DNA from: Lachnospiraceae bacterium | GTDB taxonomy: Bacteria; Bacillota; Clostridia; Lachnospirales; Lachnospiraceae | Assembly: GCA_017620255.1 (NCBI GenBank) | Contig: JAFZQU010000038.1 | Location: 1 to 64,000, forward strand | Direction: 5' to 3' | Length of the DNA: 64,000 nt | Part shown: positions 26,213 to 33,806 of the stretch, piece after piece | Numbering within the stretch: position 1 is the first letter of the stretch | How the letters are laid out: each line of letters starts with the position of its first letter | The notes under the pieces: generated by a model | What the model saw: only the letters and a program-made list of their open reading frames with translations | Databases searched by the model: none | What the model was told of the DNA's origin: nothing | Translations under genes and position numbers: made by a program

Positions 26213-28423
26213 TTAATATCCGTGTACGGGATCAAGGTCAAAAGTGATCCTGATCTTTCCTGCGGGATGCGTTTCGATATAGTGCTCCGCCTTGTCTTTC
26301 ACGCGTTGCAGCTCTTCCACGCTGCGCGACTTGATGTAGATCACCTGTCTGAACACATCGGAGATTTTCCGTACCGATGCATCGGCAGGTCCGATGATCA
26401 TTATATCATTTTTCAGATATTCTGCCAAATGACGGGCATAGTCTGCCGCCATACTTTCACTGATACTTTCGGTCAGGATCGCAAGCAGATGTCCGCATGG
26501 CGGATAGTTCAGCAACCCCCTGTATGCGATCTCTTCGTCATAAAACCCTTCATAATCCTGTTTTCCCGCACAGATCACGCTGTAGTGCTCCGGATTATAG
26601 GTCTGGATCACGACGCTCCCGGGCCTCTCGCCCCTGCCGGCTCTGCCTGCTGCCTGCGTCAACAGCTGAAATGTGCGCTCGCTCGCCCTGTAATCGTTGG
26701 CATAAAGCGACAGATCCGCAGCGAGGATCCCGACCAGTGTCACGTAGGGAAAATCATGGCCCTTCACGATCATCTGCGTGCCCACAAGGATGTCCGCCTC
26801 GCGGTTTGCAAATGCGCTTAAGATCTTTTCGTAGCTGTCTTTGCTCTTTGTGGTATCCGCATCCATACGCAGTACTCTTGCCTGCGGGAAGATCTTTTTG
26901 ATCTGTTCCTCGATCTGCTGCGTACCCGCACGCATACCGCCGATCATCTTCGAATGGCATTCCGGGCACTCGCTGACACTGCTTTGCTCATACCCGCAGT
27001 AATGGCAGACAAGTTTATGCCCTTTGTGTTCCGAAAGGGACACATCGCAGTGCGGACATTTCATGACATGACCGCAGGATCTGCAGGATACAAAACCGGC
27101 ATAGCCCCTGCGGTTTAAAAACAGCATGACCTGTTCACCTCTCGTCAGACGGTCATCGATCTGCGCCTTCAGCGTTCTGCTGAAGATAGACCGGTTTCCG
27201 CTCTTTAATTCCTCGCGCAGGTCAGCGATCTCCACCTTGGGAAGTATGGCTTCCTTTGCACGTCTGTCGAGGGTAAAGAGCTGATAATTTCCTTTTTTCG
27301 CTTCGTAGTAGGAAGTCACGGAAGGTGTCGCGGAACCCAAGATCACGGACGCATGATGCAGCGCCGCCAGTTCCCTTGCCACCTCTGTTGCATGGTATTT
27401 CGGCATGGTGTCGCTCTTGTATGTCGGCTCATGCTCTTCATCGATCACGATCAGTCCCAGATTGGAAAAAGGCGTAAATAAGGCAGATCTCGGACCGATC
27501 ATCACATCGATATCTCCCTTTCTGGCCCGTTCGAACTGATCGTATCTCTCCCCGTCGGACAACTTGGAATGCAGGGTGGACACACGGTCACCAAACCGCT
27601 TATAAAACCGTAACACCGTCTGGTAGGTGAGTGCGATCTCGGGGATCAGGACGATCGCCTGCCTTCCCGCAGCAACGACTGCCTCGATGATCTCCATATA
27701 GACTTCCGTTTTGCCGCTGCCGGTTATGCCGCGGATCAGATAGGTTTTATGGATATCGTTTTTAAGATCCGCAAGGACCGCATCCGTGATCACTTTCTGT
27801 TCTTCGTTCAGGACCGGCTTTTCGCTCCTGCCCTCTTCCACGTGCATGTTCCGGTATACCCGCTCATGCACGATCGAAAGGATTCCCTGCTCGGAGAGCA
27901 GGCGGAGGGTTGCCGGTGAAATGTTCAGTTTGGATGTGACGAGCCTGTAATCAAGTTCCTTTTCTTCGATCAAAGCCTGCAGGATCCTGACCCTTGCCGT
28001 CTGATGCTTCTTTTCGCAGGTACGCAGACAGTCGATCGCTTCTTCTGAGGATACTTTCAGCACGACCGTCTTTTGTTCTGCTGCTTTCACTTTCTTCTTG
28101 ACCGGCAGAACAGTCTTCAGCGCCGTGATCATGGTGGAACCGTATCTTTCACGCATCCAGTGTGCCAGTTTCAGCAGTTTCGTCTCTACCAGATCCGCAT
28201 CCGTAACGATCGAAACGATCTCTTTCTGTTTTGCGGGATCATACGCCGGCCTGTCCGTCAGTTCCAGCACATAGCCGTTAATGATGCGGTTGCCCTTCCC
28301 GAACGGGATGCTCACATAATCGCCGACAGAAACAGTACCCTCAAGGTGCGAGGGTACTGTATACTGAAATGTTTTATCCAGATTGTCATGTGAAATGTTG
28401 ACAATGATGTTTGCGTAAGTCAT
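26213..28423 (-). CDS. priA: Primosomal replication helicase PriA
   Basis: Restart helicase for stalled forks. N-terminal DNA-binding region begins ANIIVNISHDNLDKTFQYTVP. Helicase motifs: GITGSGKTEVYM (Walker A), IVIDEEHEPTYK (DEEH box) and the QMIVKGHDFPYV and QAAGRAGRG motifs. Between them are four Cys pairs forming two zinc sites (CRSCGHVMKCPHC and CHYCG through CPEC). The frame opens at 28483 but the conserved N-terminus begins at the ATG at 28423. It leads the long housekeeping cluster. Confidence 0.94.
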   Translation of the reverse strand: MTYANIIVNISHDNLDKTFQYTVPSHLEGTVSVGDYVSIPFGKGNRIINGYVLELTDRPAYDPAKQKEIVSIVTDADLVETKLLKLAHWMRERYGSTMITALKTVLPVKKKVKAAEQKTVVLKVSSEEAIDCLRTCEKKHQTARVRILQALIEEKELDYRLVTSKLNISPATLRLLSEQGILSIVHERVYRNMHVEEGRSEKPVLNEEQKVITDAVLADLKNDIHKTYLIRGITGSGKTEVYMEIIEAVVAAGRQAIVLIPEIALTYQTVLRFYKRFGDRVSTLHSKLSDGERYDQFERARKGDIDVMIGPRSALFTPFSNLGLIVIDEEHEPTYKSDTMPKYHATEVARELAALHHASVILGSATPSVTSYYEAKKGNYQLFTLDRRAKEAILPKVEIADLREELKSGNRSIFSRTLKAQIDDRLTRGEQVMLFLNRRGYAGFVSCRSCGHVMKCPHCDVSLSEHKGHKLVCHYCGYEQSSVSECPECHSKMIGGMRAGTQQIEEQIKKIFPQARVLRMDADTTKSKDSYEKILSAFANREADILVGTQMIVKGHDFPYVTLVGILAADLSLYANDYRASERTFQLLTQAAGRAGRGERPGSVVIQTYNPEHYSVICAGKQDYEGFYDEEIAYRGLLNYPPCGHLLAILTESISESMAADYARHLAEYLKNDIMIIGPADASVRKISDVFRQVIYIKSRSVEELQRVKDKAEHYIETHPAGKIRITFDLDPVHGY

Positions 28424-28589
28424 ACACAAAGTATAACAGACATACATTGGGGCTGCAAAATCATTTTTCGCATACCGCTTCATGCCGCCCGGAAGGCCTT
28501 GTAACAGCGCATATTCAAAATGTTAACATAAAGTTCATAATTTCCACATGGTTTTGTCATAATCGGTGTGTAATATGACAGTATAAGAT

Positions 28590-28694
28590 ACAAAACAACT
28601 ATTTCTTTTTCATAAACTTGTGGGGCGACCCACATCCTCCCTCCAATAAACCAAAGTAAGGCAGCCCTGATAACAGGGCTGTTTTATTGTATTC
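28590..28694 (+). ncRNA. Candidate trans-acting small RNA with anti-Shine-Dalgarno loop
   Basis: In the 359-base gap between priA and the spermidine-synthase-like gene, the plus strand carries the three parts expected of a base-pairing sRNA. First is a 5-bp hairpin GTGGG-GCGA-CCCAC (28620-28633). Second is an unpaired stretch with CCTCCCTCC (28636-28644), complementary to GGAGG-type ribosome binding sites. Third is a terminator hairpin CAGCCCTG-ATAA-CAGGGCTG (28662-28681) followed by TTTTATTGTATT. No ORF of note is present. No clean sigma-A promoter is seen upstream: TTGTCA at 28554 and TATAAG at 28582 are too far apart. The 5' end is therefore a guess. Confidence 0.5.
28662..28690 (+). terminator. 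Plus-strand Rho-independent terminator
   Basis: Perfect 8-bp stem with ATAA loop followed by TTTTATTGTATT on the plus strand only. Since no plus-strand gene ends here, it is the best evidence for the small RNA. Confidence 0.8.
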
Positions 28695-28700
28695 CCGGAT

Positions 28701-28744
28701 AATAAAAAAGCCCGGTCTGCTTTCGCGCAGCCGGTCGGGCTTTG
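28701..28744 (-). terminator. Terminator of the fused permease/spermidine-synthase-like gene
   Basis: On the minus strand AAAGCCCG and CGGGCTTT close an extended GC-rich hairpin with a GCGAAA-type loop, followed by TTTTTTATTAT. Located about 40 bases after the stop. Confidence 0.85.
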
Positions 28745-28782
28745 GTTTTGGCTTAATTTACATAACATTGTTACAAAGTATC

Positions 28783-30378
28783 CTACAACGCATTCATGAT
28801 CCCGTTTAGTCCCTGTTCCTTGTATACGCCTTTGTAATAAGCCACTTCCCTTTGAATGATCGAATCGATGACCCGGATGCCAAGGAGTTCCACCGGTGCC
28901 TTGTCATCTGTAAGGATCAGGTCTCCTCCCCGGTAAGCCGTCAGATTGCCGGATACGCGGTTTAGGAAAGTATGCAATGCGTTGTCTTCCATTTCAGCCA
29001 ATGCCTTTTCATACGTTTTCATTATGTCCGGATCCATGGAGGCGAACAGTTCACAGTTTGTATTGTGTGCCACGTCGATCGTGTATACGCACGGGAAGAC
29101 CGATGCGATCGTATCTTCCAGATAATCGCAGATATTACCGGGCTCATTTGTCTGCATGTTCATGTTGACGACCATCACGCCGCCGTCCGTCAGGTGATCA
29201 CGCACAAGTTCAAAGAACTCAACACCCGACATCTGAAACGGGATCGTGATGTCCTGATAGGCGTCCACCAGGATCACGTCATATTTTTCCCTGTCCGCGT
29301 TCAGATAGGCCCGTCCGTCATAGGTCACGACCGGGATATCTTCCGGCAGTTCAAAATAGCGTCCTGCCAGATCCGTGATCTTCTCGTCGATCTCCACACC
29401 GGTCGTATGCATTTTAGGAAAATACGTCCTGCACTGCTTGGCGTAGGTCCCTGTTCCCATACCGAGCACCAGCATTTTCGGTGATTCCTTCTCTTCCACG
29501 TTTGCCATAAGCGGCGCTGCCATCGCGTAGTCATAATACATGCCGGTCAGTTCCGCATCCTTCATCATGATCGACTGTACGCCAAAGAGCACATTGGTAG
29601 AGAGGATCACACTCTCATCATCCTCCTTGACCTGCAGGTAGTTGTAAACCGACTCCCCTTCATAGAGCAGATCCTGTTCCCAGAAAGCGAAGCTGTCTTT
29701 TGCGCCAAAGATGGTCGCGACCACCAGAATGATCAGTCCGACAATGCATTTTATGCTTTTCTGTTTTGTATTGACGAAATACAAAACGCTCAAGAGCAGC
29801 AGAATAAAGGCAAAGATCAGGAAGGTGATGCTCGTGCCGACACTGGGGATCGTCACAAAGGTCGGCAGGAAAGTTCCGATGATGCTGCCGATCGTATTGT
29901 ATGCTCCGAGTGTTCCGACGATCTTACCGGAATCATCCACGGATGACATGGTGAAGCGGGCAAGGGACGGCGTAACTGTCCCAAGCAGGAATAACGGAAA
30001 TACAAAGATCACCATGCAGGCAATGAAAGCGGCTACGATCAGAAAGCCCCCGGAGATCGTTACGATCAAAAACCCCGATATTCCGAGGATCACGTATTTG
30101 CCAAGCAGCGGGATCAGTGCGATCCAGATGGCCGCAATGGCGATCCTGCCATAAAGCCGCTTCGGGTCCGGATCTTTATCCGCCACTTTTCCGCCGTAGA
30201 TATTCCCAAGTGCCATCGCGATCATGATCGTTCCGATGATGATCGTCCACACGATCTGTGACGAGGAAAAATAGGGCGCCAGTAATCTTGACGCCCCCAG
30301 TTCCACTGCCATCACACTCATACCCGCGAAAAATTCCGTCGCGTAGAGATAGTATTTGTTTCTGATCAGCTGATTCAT
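28783..30378 (-). CDS. Fused membrane permease-like / spermidine synthase-like protein
   Basis: An N-terminal half with seven or more membrane helices (VELGASRLLAPYFSSSQIVW, GTIMIAMALGNIYGGK) of the fused MFS/spermidine-synthase type is joined to a cytoplasmic Rossmann domain resembling spermidine synthase. The latter has LVLGMGTGTYAKQC (SAM/dcSAM loop), GVEIDEKI, YDGRAYL and VILVDAYQD. Whether it makes a polyamine is uncertain, as these fusions are poorly characterised. The frame opens at 30453; the ATG at 30378 avoids overlap with purH and fits the conserved start. 14 bases downstream of purH, so possibly in the purine transcript. Confidence 0.85.
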   Translation of the reverse strand: MNQLIRNKYYLYATEFFAGMSVMAVELGASRLLAPYFSSSQIVWTIIIGTIMIAMALGNIYGGKVADKDPDPKRLYGRIAIAAIWIALIPLLGKYVILGISGFLIVTISGGFLIVAAFIACMVIFVFPLFLLGTVTPSLARFTMSSVDDSGKIVGTLGAYNTIGSIIGTFLPTFVTIPSVGTSITFLIFAFILLLLSVLYFVNTKQKSIKCIVGLIILVVATIFGAKDSFAFWEQDLLYEGESVYNYLQVKEDDESVILSTNVLFGVQSIMMKDAELTGMYYDYAMAAPLMANVEEKESPKMLVLGMGTGTYAKQCRTYFPKMHTTGVEIDEKITDLAGRYFELPEDIPVVTYDGRAYLNADREKYDVILVDAYQDITIPFQMSGVEFFELVRDHLTDGGVMVVNMNMQTNEPGNICDYLEDTIASVFPCVYTIDVAHNTNCELFASMDPDIMKTYEKALAEMEDNALHTFLNRVSGNLTAYRGGDLILTDDKAPVELLGIRVIDSIIQREVAYYKGVYKEQGLNGIMNAL

Positions 30379-30392
30379 AGTCACCACATTTC

Positions 30393-31571
30393 TTAATGAT
30401 GGAACAGTCTTACTCCGTTGTTGACCATCACCATGTTGTACTTGTCGCAGCATTCGATCACGAGATCATCCCTGACCGAGCCACCCGGCTGCACGATATA
30501 TTGTACACCCGAACGGTGTCCTCTTTCAATCGAATCCGGGAACGGGAAGAAAGCATCGGAGCCAAGCGACACGCCGGTCATCTGGTCTAACCAGATCCGC
30601 TTCTCCTCATCGGTGTAGATCGTGGGTTTTACCTTGAAGAGCCTCTGCCATGCGCCCTCTGCCAGCACATCCATAAAGGCCTCACCGATATAGTTATCGA
30701 TCGCATTGTCCCTGTCTGCTCTCTTGATATCATCCACGAACTGCAGATTCATGACCTTCGGGCTCTGACGAAGCAGCCAGTTGTCAGCCTTCTGTCCTGC
30801 CAGACGCACGCAGTGTACGCGGGACTGCTGCCCTGCGCCGATGCCGATCGCCTGTCCGTCTTTGACATAGCAGACGGAATTACTCTGCGTGTATTTCAAC
30901 GTGATCAGCGAGATCATCAGATCGTGCTTTGCTTCGACCGGAAGGTCTTTGTTCTTCGTGACGATGTTTTCAAGTAAGGATTCATCGACTTTCAGATCAT
31001 TCCTGCCCTGTTCGAATGTAATACCGAAGATCTGCTTATGCTCAACGGGCGCCGGCACATAGTTCTCATCGATCTGGATGATCGCATAATTGCCTTTCTT
31101 TTTTGATTTCAGGATCTCGAGTGCTTCCGGTTCATACCCCGGTGCGATGATACCGTCGGATACTTCCCGCTGGATCATTTTGGCGCAGGACACATCACAG
31201 ACATCAGACAGGGAGATAAAATCACCAAACGAGGACATTCTGTCCGCGCCCCTTGCTCTTGCATAGGCACAGGCGATCGGGGAAAGTTCACCCAGATCAT
31301 CCACAAAATAGATCTGCTTGAGCGTATCGGATAAGGGTTTTCCGATCGCAGCGCCGGCAGGGCTAACATGCTTAAAGGATGTAGCCGCCGGATAACCGGT
31401 AGCTTCCTTCAGTTCCTTTACAAGCTGCCAGCCGTTGAATGCATCCATAAAGTTGATATAACCGGGTCTGCCGTTCAAAATGGTAATGGGCAGATCTTCT
31501 CCGCTCTCCACGTAGATCCTGGCAGGTTTCTGGTTCGGGTTGATGCCGTATTTCAGTTCGAATTCTTTCAT
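30393..31571 (-). CDS. purH: Stand-alone AICAR formyltransferase (PurH transformylase domain)
   Basis: Transfers a formyl group from 10-formyl-THF to AICAR (ZMP), the ninth step of purine synthesis. The 392 residues correspond only to the transformylase part of bifunctional PurH: start KYGINPNQKPARIYV, then TSFKHVSPAGAAIG with the catalytic Lys-His pair, KYTQSNSVCYVKDGQAIGIGAGQQSRVHC, and SDAFFPFPDSIERGHRSGVQYI. The IMP cyclohydrolase domain is missing and is supplied by the separate gene just upstream. The pair follows a ZTP riboswitch. Confidence 0.93.
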   Translation of the reverse strand: MKEFELKYGINPNQKPARIYVESGEDLPITILNGRPGYINFMDAFNGWQLVKELKEATGYPAATSFKHVSPAGAAIGKPLSDTLKQIYFVDDLGELSPIACAYARARGADRMSSFGDFISLSDVCDVSCAKMIQREVSDGIIAPGYEPEALEILKSKKKGNYAIIQIDENYVPAPVEHKQIFGITFEQGRNDLKVDESLLENIVTKNKDLPVEAKHDLMISLITLKYTQSNSVCYVKDGQAIGIGAGQQSRVHCVRLAGQKADNWLLRQSPKVMNLQFVDDIKRADRDNAIDNYIGEAFMDVLAEGAWQRLFKVKPTIYTDEEKRIWLDQMTGVSLGSDAFFPFPDSIERGHRSGVQYIVQPGGSVRDDLVIECCDKYNMVMVNNGVRLFHH

Positions 31572-31595
31572 GATTTCCTCCGTTCTCAGTGATTT

Positions 31596-32309
31596 TTACT
31601 GATTCTTGTTGCAGATCCTGGTTTCGTATGTTCCGGTCGCAATATCGATATAGCGGACAAACAGTGAAACCTTGTTATCCGCGTTGAGTGCGTTCCAGAT
31701 CTGATTCGTAAACGCATCGATGTTACCGGACAATCCGATCAGTTCCGGTTCCCCTTCAAAGCTCGGAAGCGGGTTTCCGTCACCCATGTATGTATGGATG
31801 AATCTGCCTTCACCGGCTTTCGGGTTTTCATACGCAAATGTATAACGGTTGCAGGAAGACGGATCTCCCTGGTTTGATTTTAAAATGGACATGGCATAAT
31901 TGTATGTTCCGTTTTCCACATGCATGATGCCTGAAATACGGGGTGTGTAGTTGGGGGCATCCGGCTCAAATTCACGGCTTCTTAACGACTGCTCAAACGT
32001 CAGCTGCTTGTCCATGCCCTCATAGATCGTATCCGTCTGATCACCGTTCGTTACGATCGTCTTGTTGCCGAGTACTCTGACAGGCGCATAGATGATCAGC
32101 GAAGGATCCTGCATTTTCGAAGGATCGAATGCCTGCGTACGGATCCCTTCCCCGTCCTCCACGAAGACTCTGTTTCTGCTATTCTCACTTCTGCCCATGA
32201 TAAAGTAAGCCGTTACCGCATACTTTCCGTCTTCGGACTTTCCGATGATGATCCCGCGTCCCGGATACGCGTTGTTTTGAAGCTCTGTTTGGATGTTTTT
32301 CTTTTCCAT
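31596..32309 (-). CDS. purO: IMP cyclohydrolase, archaeal PurO type
   Basis: Closes the purine ring (FAICAR to IMP), the tenth step. The 237-residue protein matches the PurO-like fold, unrelated to the PurH cyclohydrolase domain. Recognisable segments are NAYPGRGIIIG, the strongly conserved YFIMGRSENSRNR, SLIIYAPVRV and TYMGDGNPLPSFEGEP. The ATG at 32309 has AAGGAGAG 7 bases upstream; the longer frame would run into the riboswitch. It is followed 24 bases later by purH. Confidence 0.9.
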   Translation of the reverse strand: MEKKNIQTELQNNAYPGRGIIIGKSEDGKYAVTAYFIMGRSENSRNRVFVEDGEGIRTQAFDPSKMQDPSLIIYAPVRVLGNKTIVTNGDQTDTIYEGMDKQLTFEQSLRSREFEPDAPNYTPRISGIMHVENGTYNYAMSILKSNQGDPSSCNRYTFAYENPKAGEGRFIHTYMGDGNPLPSFEGEPELIGLSGNIDAFTNQIWNALNADNKVSLFVRYIDIATGTYETRICNKNQ

Positions 32310-32333
32310 GTGCCACTCTCCTTTTATAAATGA

Positions 32334-32371
32334 TAAAAAACAAAAAGGGCAACCCCTGATCGGGATTGCCC
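32334..32371 (-). terminator. Riboswitch expression-platform terminator
   Basis: On the minus strand GGGCAATCCC and GGGGTTGCCC form a 10-bp stem with a GATCA loop, followed by TTTTTGTTTTTTATC. Its 5' arm begins inside the CTGGGC motif of the aptamer, so ligand binding would prevent hairpin formation and allow readthrough into purO. Confidence 0.88.
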
Positions 32372-32496
32372 AGACGGTCGACTTTCTATCCTGCGGGATG
32401 ATCCATCCGGTATACGGAAGGGATCCGATCACCCGCCGGTTGTGCACTTCATGTGGTAAACTCCACAGCGACTAGCGCATCCGTCAGTTGTGCACA
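32367..32496 (-). promoter_or_regulatory. ZTP (pfl-type) riboswitch aptamer
   Basis: Read on the minus strand. A GTGCAC/GTGCAC helix (32490-32495 with 32442-32447) encloses AACTGACGGA and a GTGG/CCAC hairpin, then ATGAA. A linker hairpin follows, then the 3' motif CCGTCTGGGCAA. This is the order of the ZTP class. The pseudoknot fits: GACGG (rc of 32481-32485) pairs with CCGTC (rc of 32373-32377); the commonly quoted versions of these motifs read GGCG and CGCC, so both sides have changed together. ZTP/ZMP is the precursor pool handled by the two genes that follow, so the expected effect is to switch them on when one-carbon units run short. Confidence 0.85.
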
Positions 32497-32501
32497 GGAA
32501 A

Positions 32502-32530
32502 ATCATATCATTCTATTTTTCCTTTTTCAA
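32502..32530 (-). promoter_or_regulatory. Sigma-A promoter of the ZTP riboswitch-purO-purH unit
   Basis: TTGAAA (32525-32530), a 17-base spacer, and TATGAT (32502-32507) with TGA before the -10. Transcription would start about 32495, at the first base of the aptamer's outer helix. Confidence 0.8.
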
Positions 32531-32570
32531 CCTAAATTATATTTTGCATCAGGCAGAAATCGTTTTGTCT

Positions 32571-33086
32571 TTACGAAAGGCCGATCAGATAAACATCTGC
32601 CTCCTCCCCTTCAAAAACAAAACTCCTTTCGTACTTTCCGCCGTTTTTGGTAATGGTCTTAACAGACGGTTCATTATCTCTTTCGACGGACAGTTGCAGA
32701 CTCTCCATCCCGGTCTCTGCGGCACGCTCCTTGATCAGCGCAAGCATTTGCGTGGCATAGCCCTTTCTTCTTTCCGACGGTCTGACGCTGTATCCGCAAT
32801 GACCGAAATCCTTGAGGAATGCATTCAGTTCATGGCGCAGATCGATCACGCCGACCATTCTTCCGTTTTCATCAAATGCAAAATAGGTGTCTGTAACAAC
32901 CCAGGACGGACTAACAGTTTGCGGGTCCGTATTATCGTTTACGCTCTTTAGCCACGCATCATAGGAGTCCGTCCGGTCCAGCAGTTCGCTTCCGTTGATG
33001 ACGGTTTCCCCGTGTTCCGAAAACTCCTTTTTGAATGCGGTCGCCTGTGCTTCATGTTCTTTTTCAGGTCTGACTAATGTGATCAT
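32571..33086 (-). CDS. GNAT family N-acetyltransferase
   Basis: 171 residues. The acetyl-CoA loop is SERRKGYATQMLALIKERA after the DFGHCGYSVRPS strand, and the domain ends with SVKTITKNGGKYERSFVF. The acceptor is unknown. The start at 33086 overlaps the tetR stop by four bases (ATGA), so its production is tied to the TetR regulator, possibly as an inactivating or detoxifying enzyme. Confidence 0.87.
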   Translation of the reverse strand: MITLVRPEKEHEAQATAFKKEFSEHGETVINGSELLDRTDSYDAWLKSVNDNTDPQTVSPSWVVTDTYFAFDENGRMVGVIDLRHELNAFLKDFGHCGYSVRPSERRKGYATQMLALIKERAAETGMESLQLSVERDNEPSVKTITKNGGKYERSFVFEGEEADVYLIGLS

Positions 33087-33652
33087 CTTTTTATCAATTC
33101 CTTTCTGATATGACTCATGATCGCGCGTACCGTTTCCGGCTTCACCTGAATGATCCTGCTCCACATCCTTATCCCCTGATAGGAAAAGAGGATCATATTC
33201 ACGATCTCATCAATATCCACTTCCCTGAATTCTCCTCTTTTCATCCCGTAGCGTATCAATTCGGACCATCTCCTGACTGCATCAGAATTGTATTGCATCA
33301 ATACACTACCATCTACCGTTTCCGCATATTCGTAAATGGCGACACTAAGGGAATCCTGCGGTCTTTTCATTTCTTCTTCCATCTGCGTCAGCGCATTTTC
33401 AAGGATCACGGCGGCAGAACTTCCCTTTTCCATCTCCCGGTCGAAATCCATCGCATCCTTTACAGAAACAGTTTTAAGCAGTTCCTGAAACAGTTCTGCC
33501 GTTCCCGGGAAGTGACTGTACAAACCGCCGCGGCTTAGATTTGTGGCTTCACATACATCCTTCATGGTCACCTGTTTGAACCCGTTCTTTGCAAACAGAG
33601 GGTAGGATGCTTGCAGTATGTATTCTCTTGTTTTTTCAGCCTTTGTTGCCAT
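33083..33652 (-). CDS. TetR family transcriptional regulator
   Basis: 189 residues. The N-terminal helix-turn-helix is clear: REYILQASYPLFAKNGFKQVTMKDVCEATNLSRGGLYSHF, ending with the usual YxHF. The C-terminal ligand domain is divergent and gives no inducer. The ATG at 33652 has GGAG upstream. Its own promoter carries two palindromes, consistent with autorepression. It is co-transcribed with the acetyltransferase gene. Confidence 0.92.
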   Translation of the reverse strand: MATKAEKTREYILQASYPLFAKNGFKQVTMKDVCEATNLSRGGLYSHFPGTAELFQELLKTVSVKDAMDFDREMEKGSSAAVILENALTQMEEEMKRPQDSLSVAIYEYAETVDGSVLMQYNSDAVRRWSELIRYGMKRGEFREVDIDEIVNMILFSYQGIRMWSRIIQVKPETVRAIMSHIRKELIKR

Positions 33653-33665
33653 GCCTTTCTCCTTT

Positions 33666-33715
33666 TCGACACCTGTGTCGATTTTCATTATAGACACGCG
33701 TGTCGATTTTGTCAA
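33666..33715 (-). promoter_or_regulatory. Consensus promoter with two TetR-type operators
   Basis: TTGACA (33710-33715), 17-base spacer, TATAAT (33687-33692): a perfect sigma-A promoter. Operator 1 (33691-33706) fills the spacer: arms TCGACAC/GTGTCTA around GC, with one mismatch. Operator 2 (33666-33681) lies downstream of the -10: perfect 7-bp arms TCGACAC/GTGTCGA. Their centres are 25 bp apart. Binding there would block both polymerase contact and clearance. Confidence 0.88.
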
Positions 33716-33751
33716 CCATGATTTTAACAAAGTTCTCAACAAAACGGGCAA

Positions 33752-33788
33752 ACAAAAAAGCCCCACGGCATTTCATACCGTGAGGCTT
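33752..33788 (-). terminator. Terminator of lacZ
   Basis: On the minus strand AAGCCTCACGGTA and TGCCGTGGGGCTT form a long stem with a TGAAA loop, followed by TTTTTTG. Confidence 0.88.
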
Positions 33789-33806
33789 GATAACACAATA
33801 TTTTTC

